Origin: Kalmusia sp. IMI 367209
Lineage: Eukaryota; Ascomycota; Dothideomycetes; Pleosporales; Didymosphaeriaceae
Direction of reading: 5' to 3'
Assembly: GCA_027946365.1 (NCBI GenBank)
Contig: JAPEUQ010000007.1
Coordinates: 2,046,001-2,110,000, forward strand
Length of the DNA stretch: 64,000 nt
Below the pieces are notes generated by a model that was not told where the DNA came from, ran no database searches, and worked only from the letters and a program-made list of their open reading frames with translations. Made by a program: the position numbers and the translations under genes. This document shows positions 47,617 through 59,011 of this stretch, piece by piece (the stretch's first letter is position 1; each line of letters opens with the position of its first letter).

Positions 47617-49473
47617 TTATTCCTCCTTTGCAACAGCAATCCTCTCTTTGTAGGATTGCCTGATCCAGAACCACCATGCAATGATCAAAATCGGCAAGGA
47701 ACCAACCACAACACAAGTGTAGTTCATGTTCTGAACCTCCACAGGCATGGAGTAAGGAAAGCTAAAGAAAAGAATCGCAAACGTGAGCCAACAGATGGTT
47801 ACGCCATTGACCAGCCAACCCCAGTTTCCCATGTGAAAAGCACCCTTGTACATATTGCGCCTACCCGTGAGTATGTTGGTCAAGATGGGGATGTAGTAGG
47901 CGATGTTATTGACGGTAACCGCAGACCCCAGCATCGCGTTGAATGCCGTCGAACTGCCAAGGTAAAGGCACCCCAGCGCTGCATTTGCGGCCGTCACCAG
48001 CAGCTGCGCATTGAACGGGATGCCGAATCGCGAGCTGACACGTGCCCATGTCGCTGACCAAGGCATTGCCCCATCCCGAGCGAAGGCCCACATGACTCGG
48101 GAAGTCGACAGCTGAGACGAAATGACACATGGGCCCAGGGCGATGAAGAGTATGAAGGTGAGTCCGAAGGCACCACCCGCTGATTGTGTAGCTTGGCGGA
48201 AAAGCTCTGCCAGAGGAAGGCCAGTGTTGGTAGTGGCAAGCGCGCTATAGTCCTGTACGCTGAACATCAGACCGATGAGGTAGCTCAGACCGGTAAAGAA
48301 TGCGATGGTGAGAGTGATAGCAATGGCCATAGGTGCATTACGCGATGGCTGTTCGTTTGGTTAGCTTGGAAAATGCAAAGCACCCATAGACTGTTACATC
48401 GTTACTTACATTCGGCATCTCCTCAGTGATGTGTGTCACTGGATTTGGTCAGTTGGGAATCGAAAGGAACGCGTGCATGACCACTCACCACCATCAAGTC
48501 CACCCAGACTGTATAATGGATTGACGAGACCCACGGCGAACGCGATAACATTATTTTGCCAGCCCGTATTGTTGATCCAGGTGCGGAAGACAAATTCGGG
48601 GTTCTGATGCGTCGGCGCGCAAGCCACAACGGTGATTAGGACAACCAGCCAACCAATCTGCAGATAGAAGAGGGAGAATTTGTTTAGACTTGGAATAATC
48701 CTGTTACCGAAAAGCACAACTGAAGCGGTTGCCAAGTTCAGACCTTGGTAGATGACGAAAATTTCCCATGTCTTCACGGTCATGTCCGAATGATAAAGAG
48801 CAATCAGTGCCCCTAGTGTCTGCGCATAGATCAAGTTTGTGGACGCTGTGGTGAATATCCCTGGAAAAACATAAATCATATATATACTGGGCAACACAAT
48901 ATGGGAAACAACTTACAACCGCAGACTGTAAACCAGCCAGTGAGAAAACTGAGAAAAGGAGCCTGCTTTTTAGGCGCAATGGCAGCAATCCAATGGTACA
49001 CTGGAACTCTGTTTAGAATTCATACTATGCTATTAATGATTGGAGTAGAGGCCGAGCGCCAGGCAACGGTTCTCGCAAAATTTACTGTGCAACTTACTTC
49101 CACCCTCAGTGGGATAGCTGGAGACAAACTCTGCTAGAGAAGCACCGAGGAAACATTGCAGCAACGTGACGAATATAAATCCGTAGATGATTGCTCCCGG
49201 CCCCCCAGCGTTGATCTCGGTGACAATGCCCAAACCAAGTCCTGTCCAGGAGATGGTGGTCGTGGAGGCGAGACCTATCAGCGACAATGTCGAAAAATGC
49301 CGTTCCAACTCTTGAACATGGCCTACAATTACTCAGTAAAGGATTGCGATATTCGCTGGTCTATTGTCCATACCCATTTCAGCGAGTCGCCTCTCGTCTG
49401 CGCCCATCGATTGTTCATCGCCCTTCTGCACGGTGTTCACTCCGACCATGTCTCCCTTCTCGGAAGTCGCCAT
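47617..49473 (-). CDS. APC-family amino-acid/GABA permease, 513 aa
   Basis: Plasma-membrane or vacuolar amino-acid transporter. Six exons: 49374-49473, 49098-49322, 48917-49000, 48489-48860, 48410-48438, 47617-48348, with small introns and consistent phase. The 29-nt fifth exon encodes THITEEMPN, completing the conserved loop GGLDGVTHITEEMPNPSRNAP. Other hallmarks are ASTTTISWTGLGLG, NAGGPGAIIYGF, FVSSYPTEGG, MYHWIAAIAPKK (helix 3 loop) and RVMWAFARDGAMPWS. About 12 transmembrane helices; same subfamily as fungal GABA/choline permeases. Divergent from the secreted protein gene across a palindrome-rich promoter. Confidence 0.9.
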
Positions 49474-49730
49474 AAAGCTCGTCTGCTGCTAGATTGATTC
49501 GATCTGCGACGAAACTCTGCGAGAAAACGAATTCGTGAGTCCACCGCTGCGTCCCAAAAGAGAAACCACAACTGTGTACTTTAAAGGCCTTTATCAGTTT
49601 ATCACGCGACACCTTATCCGGCCCCTCACCAAGTTGCGCGCTTATCCGTCAAGGTTTTGGTCTGGGGATATTCTTGTGGACTTTTAGTGTTCGGACCTAT
49701 CGCCCCATGGGCTAGTAGCTCGCTAATTCG

Positions 49731-49744
49731 CCGGTGATCACCGG
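49731..49744. promoter_or_regulatory. 14-bp perfect palindrome CCGGTGATCACCGG
   Basis: Sits in the 586-bp divergent promoter between permease and secreted protein. It contains CGG-N6-CCG, the spacing recognised by Ppr1-type zinc clusters. Seen directly; binding is inferred. Confidence 0.4.
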
Positions 49745-49748
49745 AGTG

Positions 49749-49789
49749 AGATACGGCACGCTGACCATTCGCCGTGATTTGCCGTATCT
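49749..49789. promoter_or_regulatory. 10-bp inverted repeat AGATACGGCA / TGCCGTATCT
   Basis: Perfect arms at 49749-49758 and 49780-49789 with a 21-bp spacer, directly after the 14-bp palindrome in the same divergent promoter. Could be paired regulator sites or a hairpin. Confidence 0.4.
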
Positions 49790-50059
49790 TCGACGTGCGC
49801 CGCTTCAATCTCACCCGGCCGGGTTTACGCCTCTTTTCGTAGAAGACGGATAGATCACAAAGAAAGTCATTACCGCCAATCACCGTAACCGGTCCACCAG
49901 ATAGCGTCCTCCGCCTATCACGAGGACAATCTTCCCATTTTTGGCGTACCGTCTCTACAGATTAATTAATCAAAGTCTGGATGATGTATAAGACCAAATG
50001 TATTTGTTCTGCATCTACATGCATTTGGAAACAGAGAATTGCAAAATCTACCTTTCACG

Positions 50060-51819
50060 ATGTTTCCAGGAACCAGTTTAGGGGTCACACTCCTCTTCTG
50101 GGCATTGAGCCCGGTTGCGAGCGCAGTAAAACTCAGTGGCCATCCCAAGGATATGTTTGAAAAGTCTATGTCATTTCTCGACTCACTATACGATGATTCT
50201 GTGGGCTATCTGTACTGGTTTTACTACCCACTCGCGGCCGGTCAACACGAAACCCGATCAACAGTTTGGTATGTGCCGGGTTTACTCCAACGCAACAAAG
50301 GTGACGATGTGGAGCAAGCGATCAGAATTCTCAAGAATGTCATTGGTGATCAGGAAAAGAATGTTGAAGCTCAGTGGTATGGTGACTATACTGTCTATCC
50401 AGAGCAACCGACTGTGAACAGCTCAGCATATCCGCCGTCTGTCAGTTGCAGTACCTTCGTCATGAGTGAGAGCCTCCAGCTGATCGGATTCGCAGATCTA
50501 TAACTCGTGGGATCCCAATTGGAGAGGGTTCATTGGCACGACATTGATGGTGGTTTACGAAGAATTCAGACACCTGCTTCCTCACGACGTCCAAGACCTG
50601 ATACTTGAAAGCATGTACAACAACACCGTCGGTGATAGCTATCGTGTAGGCGGTGTCGACGATGATAACTTGTAAGTTGTGAACCTCTGAAATATACATC
50701 TTTCGTCAGCCTTCTCATGCAGAGACCGGAAGATATCCTTCCTACAGCAATCCAGCGTATATGCGGGCTGTTGCATCGGGATGGACCGGGCGCAAGCTCA
50801 ACGATTCGAACATGACCGCCGCCGGCGAGACGTATGCGAACGAGGTTCTAGAGCTGTTCAACATGAACAACACTTTATCAGAGTTCAACAGTCCAACGTA
50901 TGCAGGTATCACTATCTATGCCCTTACGCTGTGGGCTAAATACATGCCGTCTGACTCAGTCATGGGCCGTGAAGGACGTCGTGTTCTAGGAGAAGTCTGG
51001 GAGCTCCTTGCCACAATGTATAACCCAAATTTACGCAATCTTGCCGGCCCTTGGGATCGCACCTATGGATATGATATGAACAAATACGTCGGAATCCTCT
51101 CAGTCTACCTCTGGTCGCTTCTCGGAGAAGATGCAGCCTTCGATGGCTACAGGGAGTCACCCTTCTTCCGCGCGCATGCAGACGATATGGAGATAGCGCC
51201 GATGGTGGCCATCCTCGCACCATTCCACAACTCTCTAATCTCCAAATCCACCATTCAAAAGCTCGCCTCGCACAGTGGCGAGAGTCTAATCAGACGGCAA
51301 GTCTACGCGCCACCTTACGATCTGGAACCGCGGAATATCACAACCTGGGTATCGTCTAATCTGACAATCGGTGGCGAATCATTCAACCAGCGCAATCTAG
51401 GTGGTGCACGTGAGGATCGCTCAGCGTGGAATCCTGCCGTCATTCAGTGGAAGAGACGTGATGGTTCTATTGGTTGGTTCAACGTATGGCCTTCCGAGAC
51501 CGCTATGACTATCGATGTTGCTCCCAACACCATCAACCTCACATACCCAGCTGGAAACGAAACTAGCACCTTTACCTTCATAGTGGCTTCCAATCCAATT
51601 GGGGGCAAACGGGACATCACTTCCGTCCAAGACATTGAGGGTTTGAGCTTGGAGGTCACTGGTACTGCTGACGTGGCTTCCCCCAGTATCTCTTTCTGTG
51701 GACTTGTCGGCGGGACGTGCGATATCATTCATGGTTTTGAGTTCTGGAACATCACATGGTCTATGCTCGCCAACACTACCGATGTACCATCAATTAATTT
51801 TAAGATAAACTTAGTATAG
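50060..51819 (+). CDS. large secreted protein of unknown function, 547 aa
   Basis: Three exons: 50060-50440, 50496-50671, 50733-51819 (introns 55 and 61 bp). Starts with a clear signal peptide (FPGTSLGVTLLFWALSPVASA). The chain then reads TRSTVWYVPGLLQRNKGDDVEQA, YGDYTVYPEQPT, SIYNSWDPNWRGFIGTTL and VVYEEFRHLLP; repeated aromatic helix pairs suggest an alpha/alpha-toroid like that of glycoside hydrolases, while the C-terminal 150 residues are beta-rich (SIGWFNVWPSETAMTID). Many N-glycosylation sequons. Related secreted proteins are common in plant-associated ascomycetes, but I cannot name the family. Splice choices were set by reading frame and are fairly secure. Confidence 0.8.
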
Positions 51820-52973
51820 ACAACGCCTAAAATTAGCCATTCTTTAGAATATCAGGTTATTTCCTATAGACTATAATCTAACGACTGTTTAACATTCAGA
51901 TAGCTTAACATATTTCTAAATAAGTCAATCCGTATTTGAATTAATGGCTATAAGAGACTATCGCTGTAGGCTTGGGCGTGAGACACAATCCCATGATTTG
52001 TATCACTAGATTATAACGATTTCGAGCTGAAATCACTTTGCATGTATGTCCTTGATGTGTCGGTCATCGCCGCGCTCATGACTTCCCCGGACGTTTTGTC
52101 CGCCATCTAGACATGAAGTGACTACTGCCACGCGCCCCCGTTCATTGGCAACGTCGAGGGCAGCAAGTGCATCTGCAATAAGTCTGTTGCGAGGGAGGGC
52201 GCGGTGGTAGAGTCGAGGTGCGAGATCGCTAACCCGCGCATCCGCTTTCTAACCTTGGCAGCGGATATACGTTGGTGGAGAGGCTCTTGATAGCATCGCC
52301 CGGCAGGTTAAGCTCTATGACCAGGATTCTCCGCAGGCCTGAAGGGTAGGCGTTTGGAAGTGTCGTGTCACAACAACCACGTCGGTAAAGAATGGAAAAT
52401 TGGTCACATAGCGGATAGAGTGTTATTACGGTAGATATGAGAGTCTTTGTTATCAGAGAGCCGCGATCGAAGAACATTGAAGAGGTACGCAGCGAGTCAT
52501 GGTAACTCCTGGCACGCACATCACATGTTTGCGACTCGCCATGGTCCAATTGTCCACCATAGTTGTCCCGCCTCCAGGTAGTGCTGACCACAGAACATAT
52601 GTCGTATGATTACTTCTTGTGATGATCTCGTCTGTGCGTGCTGGCATACATCTTCCTCCTGGATACCCCGGGGAGGTTACTCAAATCTAGTAAGTATATC
52701 CTAGATTTTATAGCATTAAATGGCTTAAGCGATTACTTATTACTAAGCTATGCCTCTTTATATCCCTATGAAGTCGTTAGATACGCTATACGATTTACAC
52801 CGTGCTGGTACTAAGAACTGAGACACCTTGTGAAGCCACCGAACACGGACACGATAGGCGAGGAGGCATCTTTAAAGATATTGGTGAGCGCGTCGCTTTG
52901 GCAAAAGTGTGAGTCATTACACAGTAGGTTGGTAAAGATGGACATTATGGAGTATTTTATTATACCACCGGCT
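51820..52973. other. intergenic, no supported gene
   Basis: About 1.15 kb with AT-rich patches near 51.85-51.95 and 52.68-52.80 kb. Only short overlapping frames. Confidence 0.45.
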
Positions 52974-54258
52974 CTATAGTCTATATTCAGAACACAGCAA
53001 CGCAGGCATACGTGTTTGCCCATAGCCGGCACACGTGCTGTCAACCGCAGGATTCCACTTGACAAAATCTGCCATACTGATTTTGAACTTTGCAGAAGTA
53101 GTCGAGCAGTTCTCACCATTCCCGACATAGTGGAAGGTCTTGCAGCTCGTCGTAATTCCCTCTTGATATGGTGTTAGCGTAGTGACCCCATTAGTAGGGC
53201 GGGTCGAAGTGGCTGGAGCCTTGGTGGTAGTCGTAGGTGTGTGTCCCATGATAGAGATGCAAATATACTGTATCTCGCGGTCAGTTATACAGTTTACTTT
53301 GGGGCTTACAATGTGAGAGCAACTTACAGTATCAACCCACAAGGTACCGCAGTTTGAAGCAACAGTCCGGTTCCACGAAATGATCTGAGCCGAAGTGATC
53401 CCTTTTGCAGAGGAGATCTTATCGCACGTATCCTCTAACTTCACTATGTAGAAGCTGTCGCAGTTGCTGACCATTCCATCCTGGATCGGAGTCGGGGTCG
53501 TAATGCCATTCCCTGGCGTTGTTGTACTGGGAGCAGCAGAGGTAGGCGTGTGGCCGATGATGCTCGCGCATGCGTATGCATTCGCCCGAAGACCGGCACA
53601 ATCAGAGCCAGCACTTGGGTTCCAGGCGAGGAACTGAGTGGTGGAGATACCGTTGGCTTTGGAGATAGTATCGCAGTTGTCGCCACTTTTGACGTAATAG
53701 AATGCGTCGCAGTTCGAGGCAATATCGGGTCGCAGCGGAGAGGGCGTCTTAACTCCGTTGGTGGGTGTTGTCGTAGGTGGCGCAGTGGTCGACGGCAACA
53801 TCACAAGTGTGGAAGAAGGAGTTGTGACCACCGGCTTGGACGACGACATAGAGGTAGACTGAAGTGTCGAAGAAGGACTGGACGAAGAGGGCTTGGAGCA
53901 GGCTCGTTCATAGACTCTACACAGTACGACTTTCCCACAACAAGGCCGCCGCAGTCAGCGGTGATGGACGGATTCTAATCCTGTGTCGGAACTTCTGATA
54001 CCAAAATATGGATAGATTGAGTCTTACCCAGCGATGGAAATACTCGAGAGTGATAAAGTTCTCCTCTAAGAGAGAAGGGCATTCTTTCTCCGAGGTCAAA
54101 TCAACCCACCACGAGCAATATTTCGTGGTATTCGGATCATATGTCAGCGAAGGGGATGATCCATCACCTTCGACAAGGTGAGATGCCCCTAGAACAAGTG
54201 CAGCATTGAGAACGCCGCTGCTAAGAAACAGGCTCGACGCGGAAGCAAGCGGAAACAT
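52974..54258 (-). CDS. secreted four-LysM protein with two frameshifts
   Basis: Chitin/peptidoglycan-binding LysM protein. Exons 54028-54258, 53328-53974 and a third from 53267; introns 53975-54027 and 53268-53327 (the latter is 60 bp, so it could also be read through). LysM-like units: YCSWWVDLTSEKECP to NPSITADCGGL; NCDAFYYVKSGDNCDTIS to NPSAGSDCAGL; NCDSFYIVKLEDTCDKIS to ASNCGTL; SCKTFHYVGNGENCSTTS to NPAVDSTCAG. Thr/Pro linkers separate them. Between unit 1 and the Ser-rich linker the frame must change by one base (near 53905-53920, a CCC run). After STCAG another shift would give ANTYACVAVF ending at 52987 instead of the present tail. LysM effectors shield hyphae or sequester chitin; whether this copy is functional is open. 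Confidence 0.72.
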
Positions 54259-55413
54259 ATTTGGGTATTAATGAACTAGTATGTGGAAGAGGACGAGTGA
54301 GCTGAGACTCTGTCTTACACTATGTTGAGAATCGATGCTATAGATACGCCACAAGGTGGTGAGTCCATCTTGTTTCGTGTTGTGACAAGCTCCTTGAGAA
54401 CCCACGTTTCTTCCCTCTTCCCTGAGATACTAGCGCATGATCCTAAAATGGGTACCTGCGTATATGCAGAGCGCATTGGCAAAACGTACCTTCGTTGTTC
54501 GCAAAGCCAGCGTACGTTAACACAACGCAGCGGAGCGAAATGCTAGCTCTCTCCTTCAGAGCTGCAAAAATCTCGAAGCGGCACAATCCCGGCATACATG
54601 ACAGAATGGAACCTAGTCTAGATCATAGTTGGAGGTAGCACATAAATGATGCATCGGATTTTCGCGGTAGTAAAAGGTCTACACGTGGGTCTAGTACAGG
54701 CCGGAGTTGAGGAAGCAGATATACTGCCGGAGCAGGGCCCTAACTATAGGAGGTCATTTCTGATACAGTACATTCATATTCCTTAGATCTCATGTGTCTA
54801 AATCTACATCCTGGTCTCACCGTTACCCCGGAAAGCGGATCGATAAGACGGGGCTAAGGCTGACTTGGCCAGCTAACTTGGCCAAGATGTGCAATTTCGC
54901 GGAGTACGAGCATGGTTCTCCAGTTTCTTGGCAAGGCAACCGGGCGGCGTAGTATACCGTTATGGCTCGCGTGAGATGCGAAGATGTGGCGAAGACCAAC
55001 AAAATTTTGTCGTACGGGAATTGTTTGCGACACGGTTTCTACACGTGCCATTGTAAGACTTGCGCAAAGAGCGCAATATGGTGAGCAGACCTTCGGTCAT
55101 GGTTCCTGAAATGACCAATAGTCGCGCGAGAGTAGCCAGTAGGTCTGATGGCACAGGCTGCGCAATTAAGCTTTCCGATGGCCATTGATCATAGCGAGGA
55201 ATGCTTCCCTAGTTGAACATGATGAGCTCCTATTCACAGAACTAATTCGTGAACTTATGACGAGCATGTGCTATCGGAAACGAATTCGGCGCAAGGCTGT
55301 GCCAGGGCACAACTCTAGAAGTGGGGTGGCTGCATTTATGTGAAGTCGCATTAGGATTGATCTTAGGTCCATGAGGAGACTCAAAAAACATCTCTTCTAT
55401 GATCGATTCATGC
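54259..55413. other. intergenic between the two LysM genes
   Basis: Promoter of the four-LysM gene and 3' flank of the LysM-WSC gene. No coding frame recognised. Confidence 0.45.
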
Positions 55414-56211
55414 TCATAAAAGCGAATACGACAACAAACAGCATTTCATGCATGTATACCATAACGTGCCCCATGGGTCCCCAGAACCTCCGTTCCTCTT
55501 AAACGCACTGGACTTGCTGGCAACAGTGCTCGACACACTAACAGTAGTAGAAGCAGGTGCCTGATTCTGTTGAGCCTTGAAGATATTGAGAAATCCATCT
55601 CCACCACAAAACGTGTTCTTGTCGCCGGCGCATGTCGAGTTGCAGCTTCTCTGATTGCTCGCCCAGCTTCCACCAACGTAGCCACCGCACTAGCATTGAT
55701 TGCCCTTCTGTACATCCGCGAAGCCGAAGGCACGGCGATAGCAGCTGTTCTTGCATTTGGGGATAGTCAGGGCCGAGTCACCGTTTGGATTCATGTTCTG
55801 TTCGAGGATTGGCATGTCGGGGTCCTCCACGTAGCAGTCGAGCGAAGTCCAGGCAGTTGGAGAGGGACCAAGTGTGGCGACGCTAGTCGTACTGGAAGTG
55901 ACTTTCGAGGATGAAGTTGTCGTCAGTTTCGTAGCGTTTAGCTTTGTTTCGGTGACGATACAGTACGATGTCCATTCGTACCATGGCTCACAGTTGGTGC
56001 TGACGGAAGGATTCCAAGCGTTGAACTCTGCTGGAGTGATGCCAAAGTACTTAAGCACATAGTCGCAGGAATCGCTTTCATCATTGTCGTACCATTCAAC
56101 GCAGTCTTTCACTGTGTCGGGATCATATTGATATAAAGGCGAGCCAGTTGAGACGGTCTGAAGAGCCAGGAAGATGACTGACAGTAAGAAGAAGGAGAAG
56201 AAGGACTTCAT
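55414..56211 (-). CDS. secreted LysM-WSC protein interrupted by an in-frame TAG
   Basis: Starts with signal peptide MKSFFSFFLLSVIFLALQTVS. One LysM unit (YDPDTVKDCVEWYDNDESDSCDY to NPSVSTNCEPW), a Ser/Thr linker, then a WSC domain: SLDCYVEDPDMPIL, CKNSCYRRAFGFADVQKGNQC. At 55690-55692 a TAG falls exactly where the WSC pattern has Trp or Phe (QC-x-CGG). The same frame then stays open for 92 codons through CGGYVGGSWASNQRSCNSTC, CAGDKNTFCGGDGFLNIFKA, ending at 55414. A single TGG to TAG change explains it; on the opposite strand this is CpA to TpA, the RIP signature. Probable recent nonsense allele; 173 residues if translation stops. Confidence 0.72.
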
Positions 56212-57233
56212 GGCAAAGGAAAGGTAAAATGGAAACGACTGCGGTACGAAGGTCGAAGTGAAGGCTGCACAAGAAGAAACAAACTGTGTTGTAAGGAAAC
56301 CACGGTAAAACTAGCTCCAGGCAAGCACCTGCTGCAATGCGTGCGACACAAATGATACGGACGACACTGAGCTACTTGGAGCCGTCTCGGTCTGGGCCGT
56401 TTAGAATGACCAGATCTAGTCATAGCGGACTAAACGCTCAAATAGGGGTCGTGCAGTCTGATCCCTGCGCCCGTAGTTGGCGTCCCTTGCAGATAGTCGC
56501 AATCTACTGTAGAGGATCATCGAATCCCGGATGATCCTTCAGGTAGGACAGGCGATGCCAGAACCCATGCAGCGGAAGGCGCTAGTTGAGCTTGACATCT
56601 TTGGCATAGAGAGCGACTACTTCGCTTCGTCTATGCTTACAGGCAGGATCAATTCCACAAGGTGCTCCAAGTGATCTTTGTGATGTACGTGACCGGCATC
56701 AGGCATTCAATGTCTTCTACGTCGTACATTCACGCTATCCGCCTACAATAGTGCCCTTGTTTTTTTGAAGGCGGCATGGGATCGGGCTGAAAGGATATAT
56801 TACTTTCTGACTAGCATGAGAGTGTGGACTGGCTCCGTAGAGGTTCTCAAGTTACCAATTCCAGATCGATTTCCCGTAGGACTGAATCTCGTCAGGGTCT
56901 TTGGGGGCCGCGGATCGTAGTCCGAACGGGAATGAACACTAACCCGAAGCAGTCAAGGTTAGGGCTGTGGGCTGATTGACAGGTGGCTAGAGTCGCCACT
57001 GCCGCTTCGGATCCCCTACTAGCGGCACTCCACCTCTAACATGCAGCCTCAAGTGGCCTCTTTGATCAGCTTTCATTTGTTCCGCCCAGCACTGCAAAAA
57101 TACGCCGCACACGGGCAGAATCACCTGTTCACCTCTTCGCCCTGTGTGACTACTACTCTCACTGCTTCAGTGCGCTGACGGAAGACTGACCTGCATCTTA
57201 CTAGCGCCCTCTTTGGCAGTTCTTCGAAGTCAC
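56212..57233. other. intergenic, no supported gene
   Basis: 1 kb between divergent genes. No motif-bearing frame. Confidence 0.45.
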
Positions 57234-57878
57234 ATGGCAACGTTCCCTTCATTCCTCCGTCTACCGTACGAGCTCCGGGTCCAGATATGGGAAATGACGG
57301 TCGAGCCTCGCGTGGTCAACGTGGAGTGTCGACGCCTGGACCTTACCCGCCAAAGATGCTACCTCACCTCGTCCACGCCGGTACCTGCCGTCCTCAGAAC
57401 CTGCCAAGAAGCACGAAATCATGGGCTGTACCAGAAGGCTTTCTCCGAAATAGCTGTGCCGGGGTACGGATCGCAGTAAGCCGTCCTCCACTCTGAGATT
57501 TATGCATGCTAATGTGATGGAACATGCAGGTATGTGTGGGCTAATCTTGACATCGACATCCCCGACATTGGAAGGTCCCTTTTCGAAGTCTTCAAGCCAG
57601 TCGCCCAATTCATTAGTCGTCTGAAGTTCAAATGTGAAATGCAGTCAGAGTGGTTTTACTATGTGGAGGTCAACGACGTTCAGGATTTCGTCAATACGAA
57701 GGAAATTTACATTGTGCCTTCAGATGGTCTAAGCGCATGCGTCGGAGCTACAGAGGAACACTATTGGCCATGTGGCGAAGAGAATGTGTTCTATGTTAAT
57801 CCTGATAACAGCGAACGAGTGTTCAGAGGCAGTGAGGGAGAAATTGAGATTGATAGGCTCTATGGACCAAAGGCGTAG
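57234..57878 (+). CDS. 2EXR-domain protein, 196 aa
   Basis: Two exons, 57234-57475 and 57530-57878 (54-bp intron). The N-terminus TFPSFLRLPYELRVQIWEM with VEPRVVNVECRR is the 2EXR pattern (F-x-x-LP-x-ELR-x-x-IW), followed by TPVPAVLRTCQEARNHGL. The second half is acidic with EYWPCGEENVFYVN-like strands. 2EXR proteins are abundant in ascomycetes, often near repeats, and have no assigned function. Ends 1 bp before the RIP island begins. Confidence 0.8.
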
Positions 57879-57879
57879 C

Positions 57880-58960
57880 AATTTTTTAACTACTATTCCT
57901 TCCCCTATAAATCTAATATAATAATAAAGTAATATAAATTTATTTATCTCTAATATATATTATATCCTTCTTAATAAAATATACTAGTGGGTAGAAGAAT
58001 AAAATAAATAGTATATTTTTTAACTAAGTAGTCTAGCTAGTATAGATAAATTAATTATTATCTAGACCATTATATATAAATATCATAAATAGTATCTAGT
58101 AATTAATTTCTTCTTCTTATATAATAGTAATAATATTAGTTATACTAGTAAATTTATTATAAGTATAGTCTTCTAGTTTATATATAATATATTAGTATTA
58201 TATTAGTATATCTATACTACTATAGTAGTGCGTGGTAATATCACTAGCTAGTCCTTATGTAATTAGTAATAACACCTCGTTCTTAGTCTACTATTAAGGT
58301 TATCTAAGGTAGGGCTATATGTCGTACTTATTAATGTATATAATAATATATAGATTATCATACGGCTACTAGCTGAGGCACTGGTACAGATATGAGTGTT
58401 CCTAACTAGTAGACTTAAGCTACCCATCCGGTCCGCGTTTGGGTAGATGGTAAGTGCTGAGCACGAAGATTTTATGCTATACCACATCTCACCGCCAATT
58501 ATTGACTAGGATATACGACTTTTCCTAGAAACTGAGCTTTAAGCCATCGGGCAGAAACGGTGCTTAAGCCTGAGCTGGCTAGGCGTAAAGGCCCTGATGT
58601 GGCTAGTCTAGAGTACTAGTAGCCTTTTTTATCTAGGTAGCTACTACCTATCGCTTTATCGGCGAAGGTAAGCGGTTTATAGGCGGAAGGCTAAAGATAA
58701 TCCTACGTAATAATAGTAATAATACTATGGCTTTAGAGAAGTATCTTAATTAAATCTATCTTACTATACTTTAGAACTTAGTGTCTATAGACTACACCAA
58801 CGAAGAGAAAGAAGAGTAGTATATAACGCTAAAGTATATTCTTGGGAGTATAGTACTGCTGCTCTCCCTCCTATCTACGTTATCTCTAAGTAAGCGTCAA
58901 GGGAAGACAGTGAGATTAACCTTGAAATGTAGCTTGACATCAAAACTTTGACTCTCCATG
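57880..58960. mobile_element. second AT-rich RIP-degraded island
   Basis: TA-dominated sequence with no coding capacity to about 58.26 kb, then a less mutated segment (58.5-58.7 kb) with GC-richer words, then AT-rich again. Consistent with one or more transposon copies hit by RIP. Element family not determinable by eye. It separates the 2EXR gene from the terpene cluster. Confidence 0.65.
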
Positions 58961-59011
58961 ATATTATATAATACAACCATCATCCTGACGCTCTTTATAG
59001 CGGTCAAAGCC

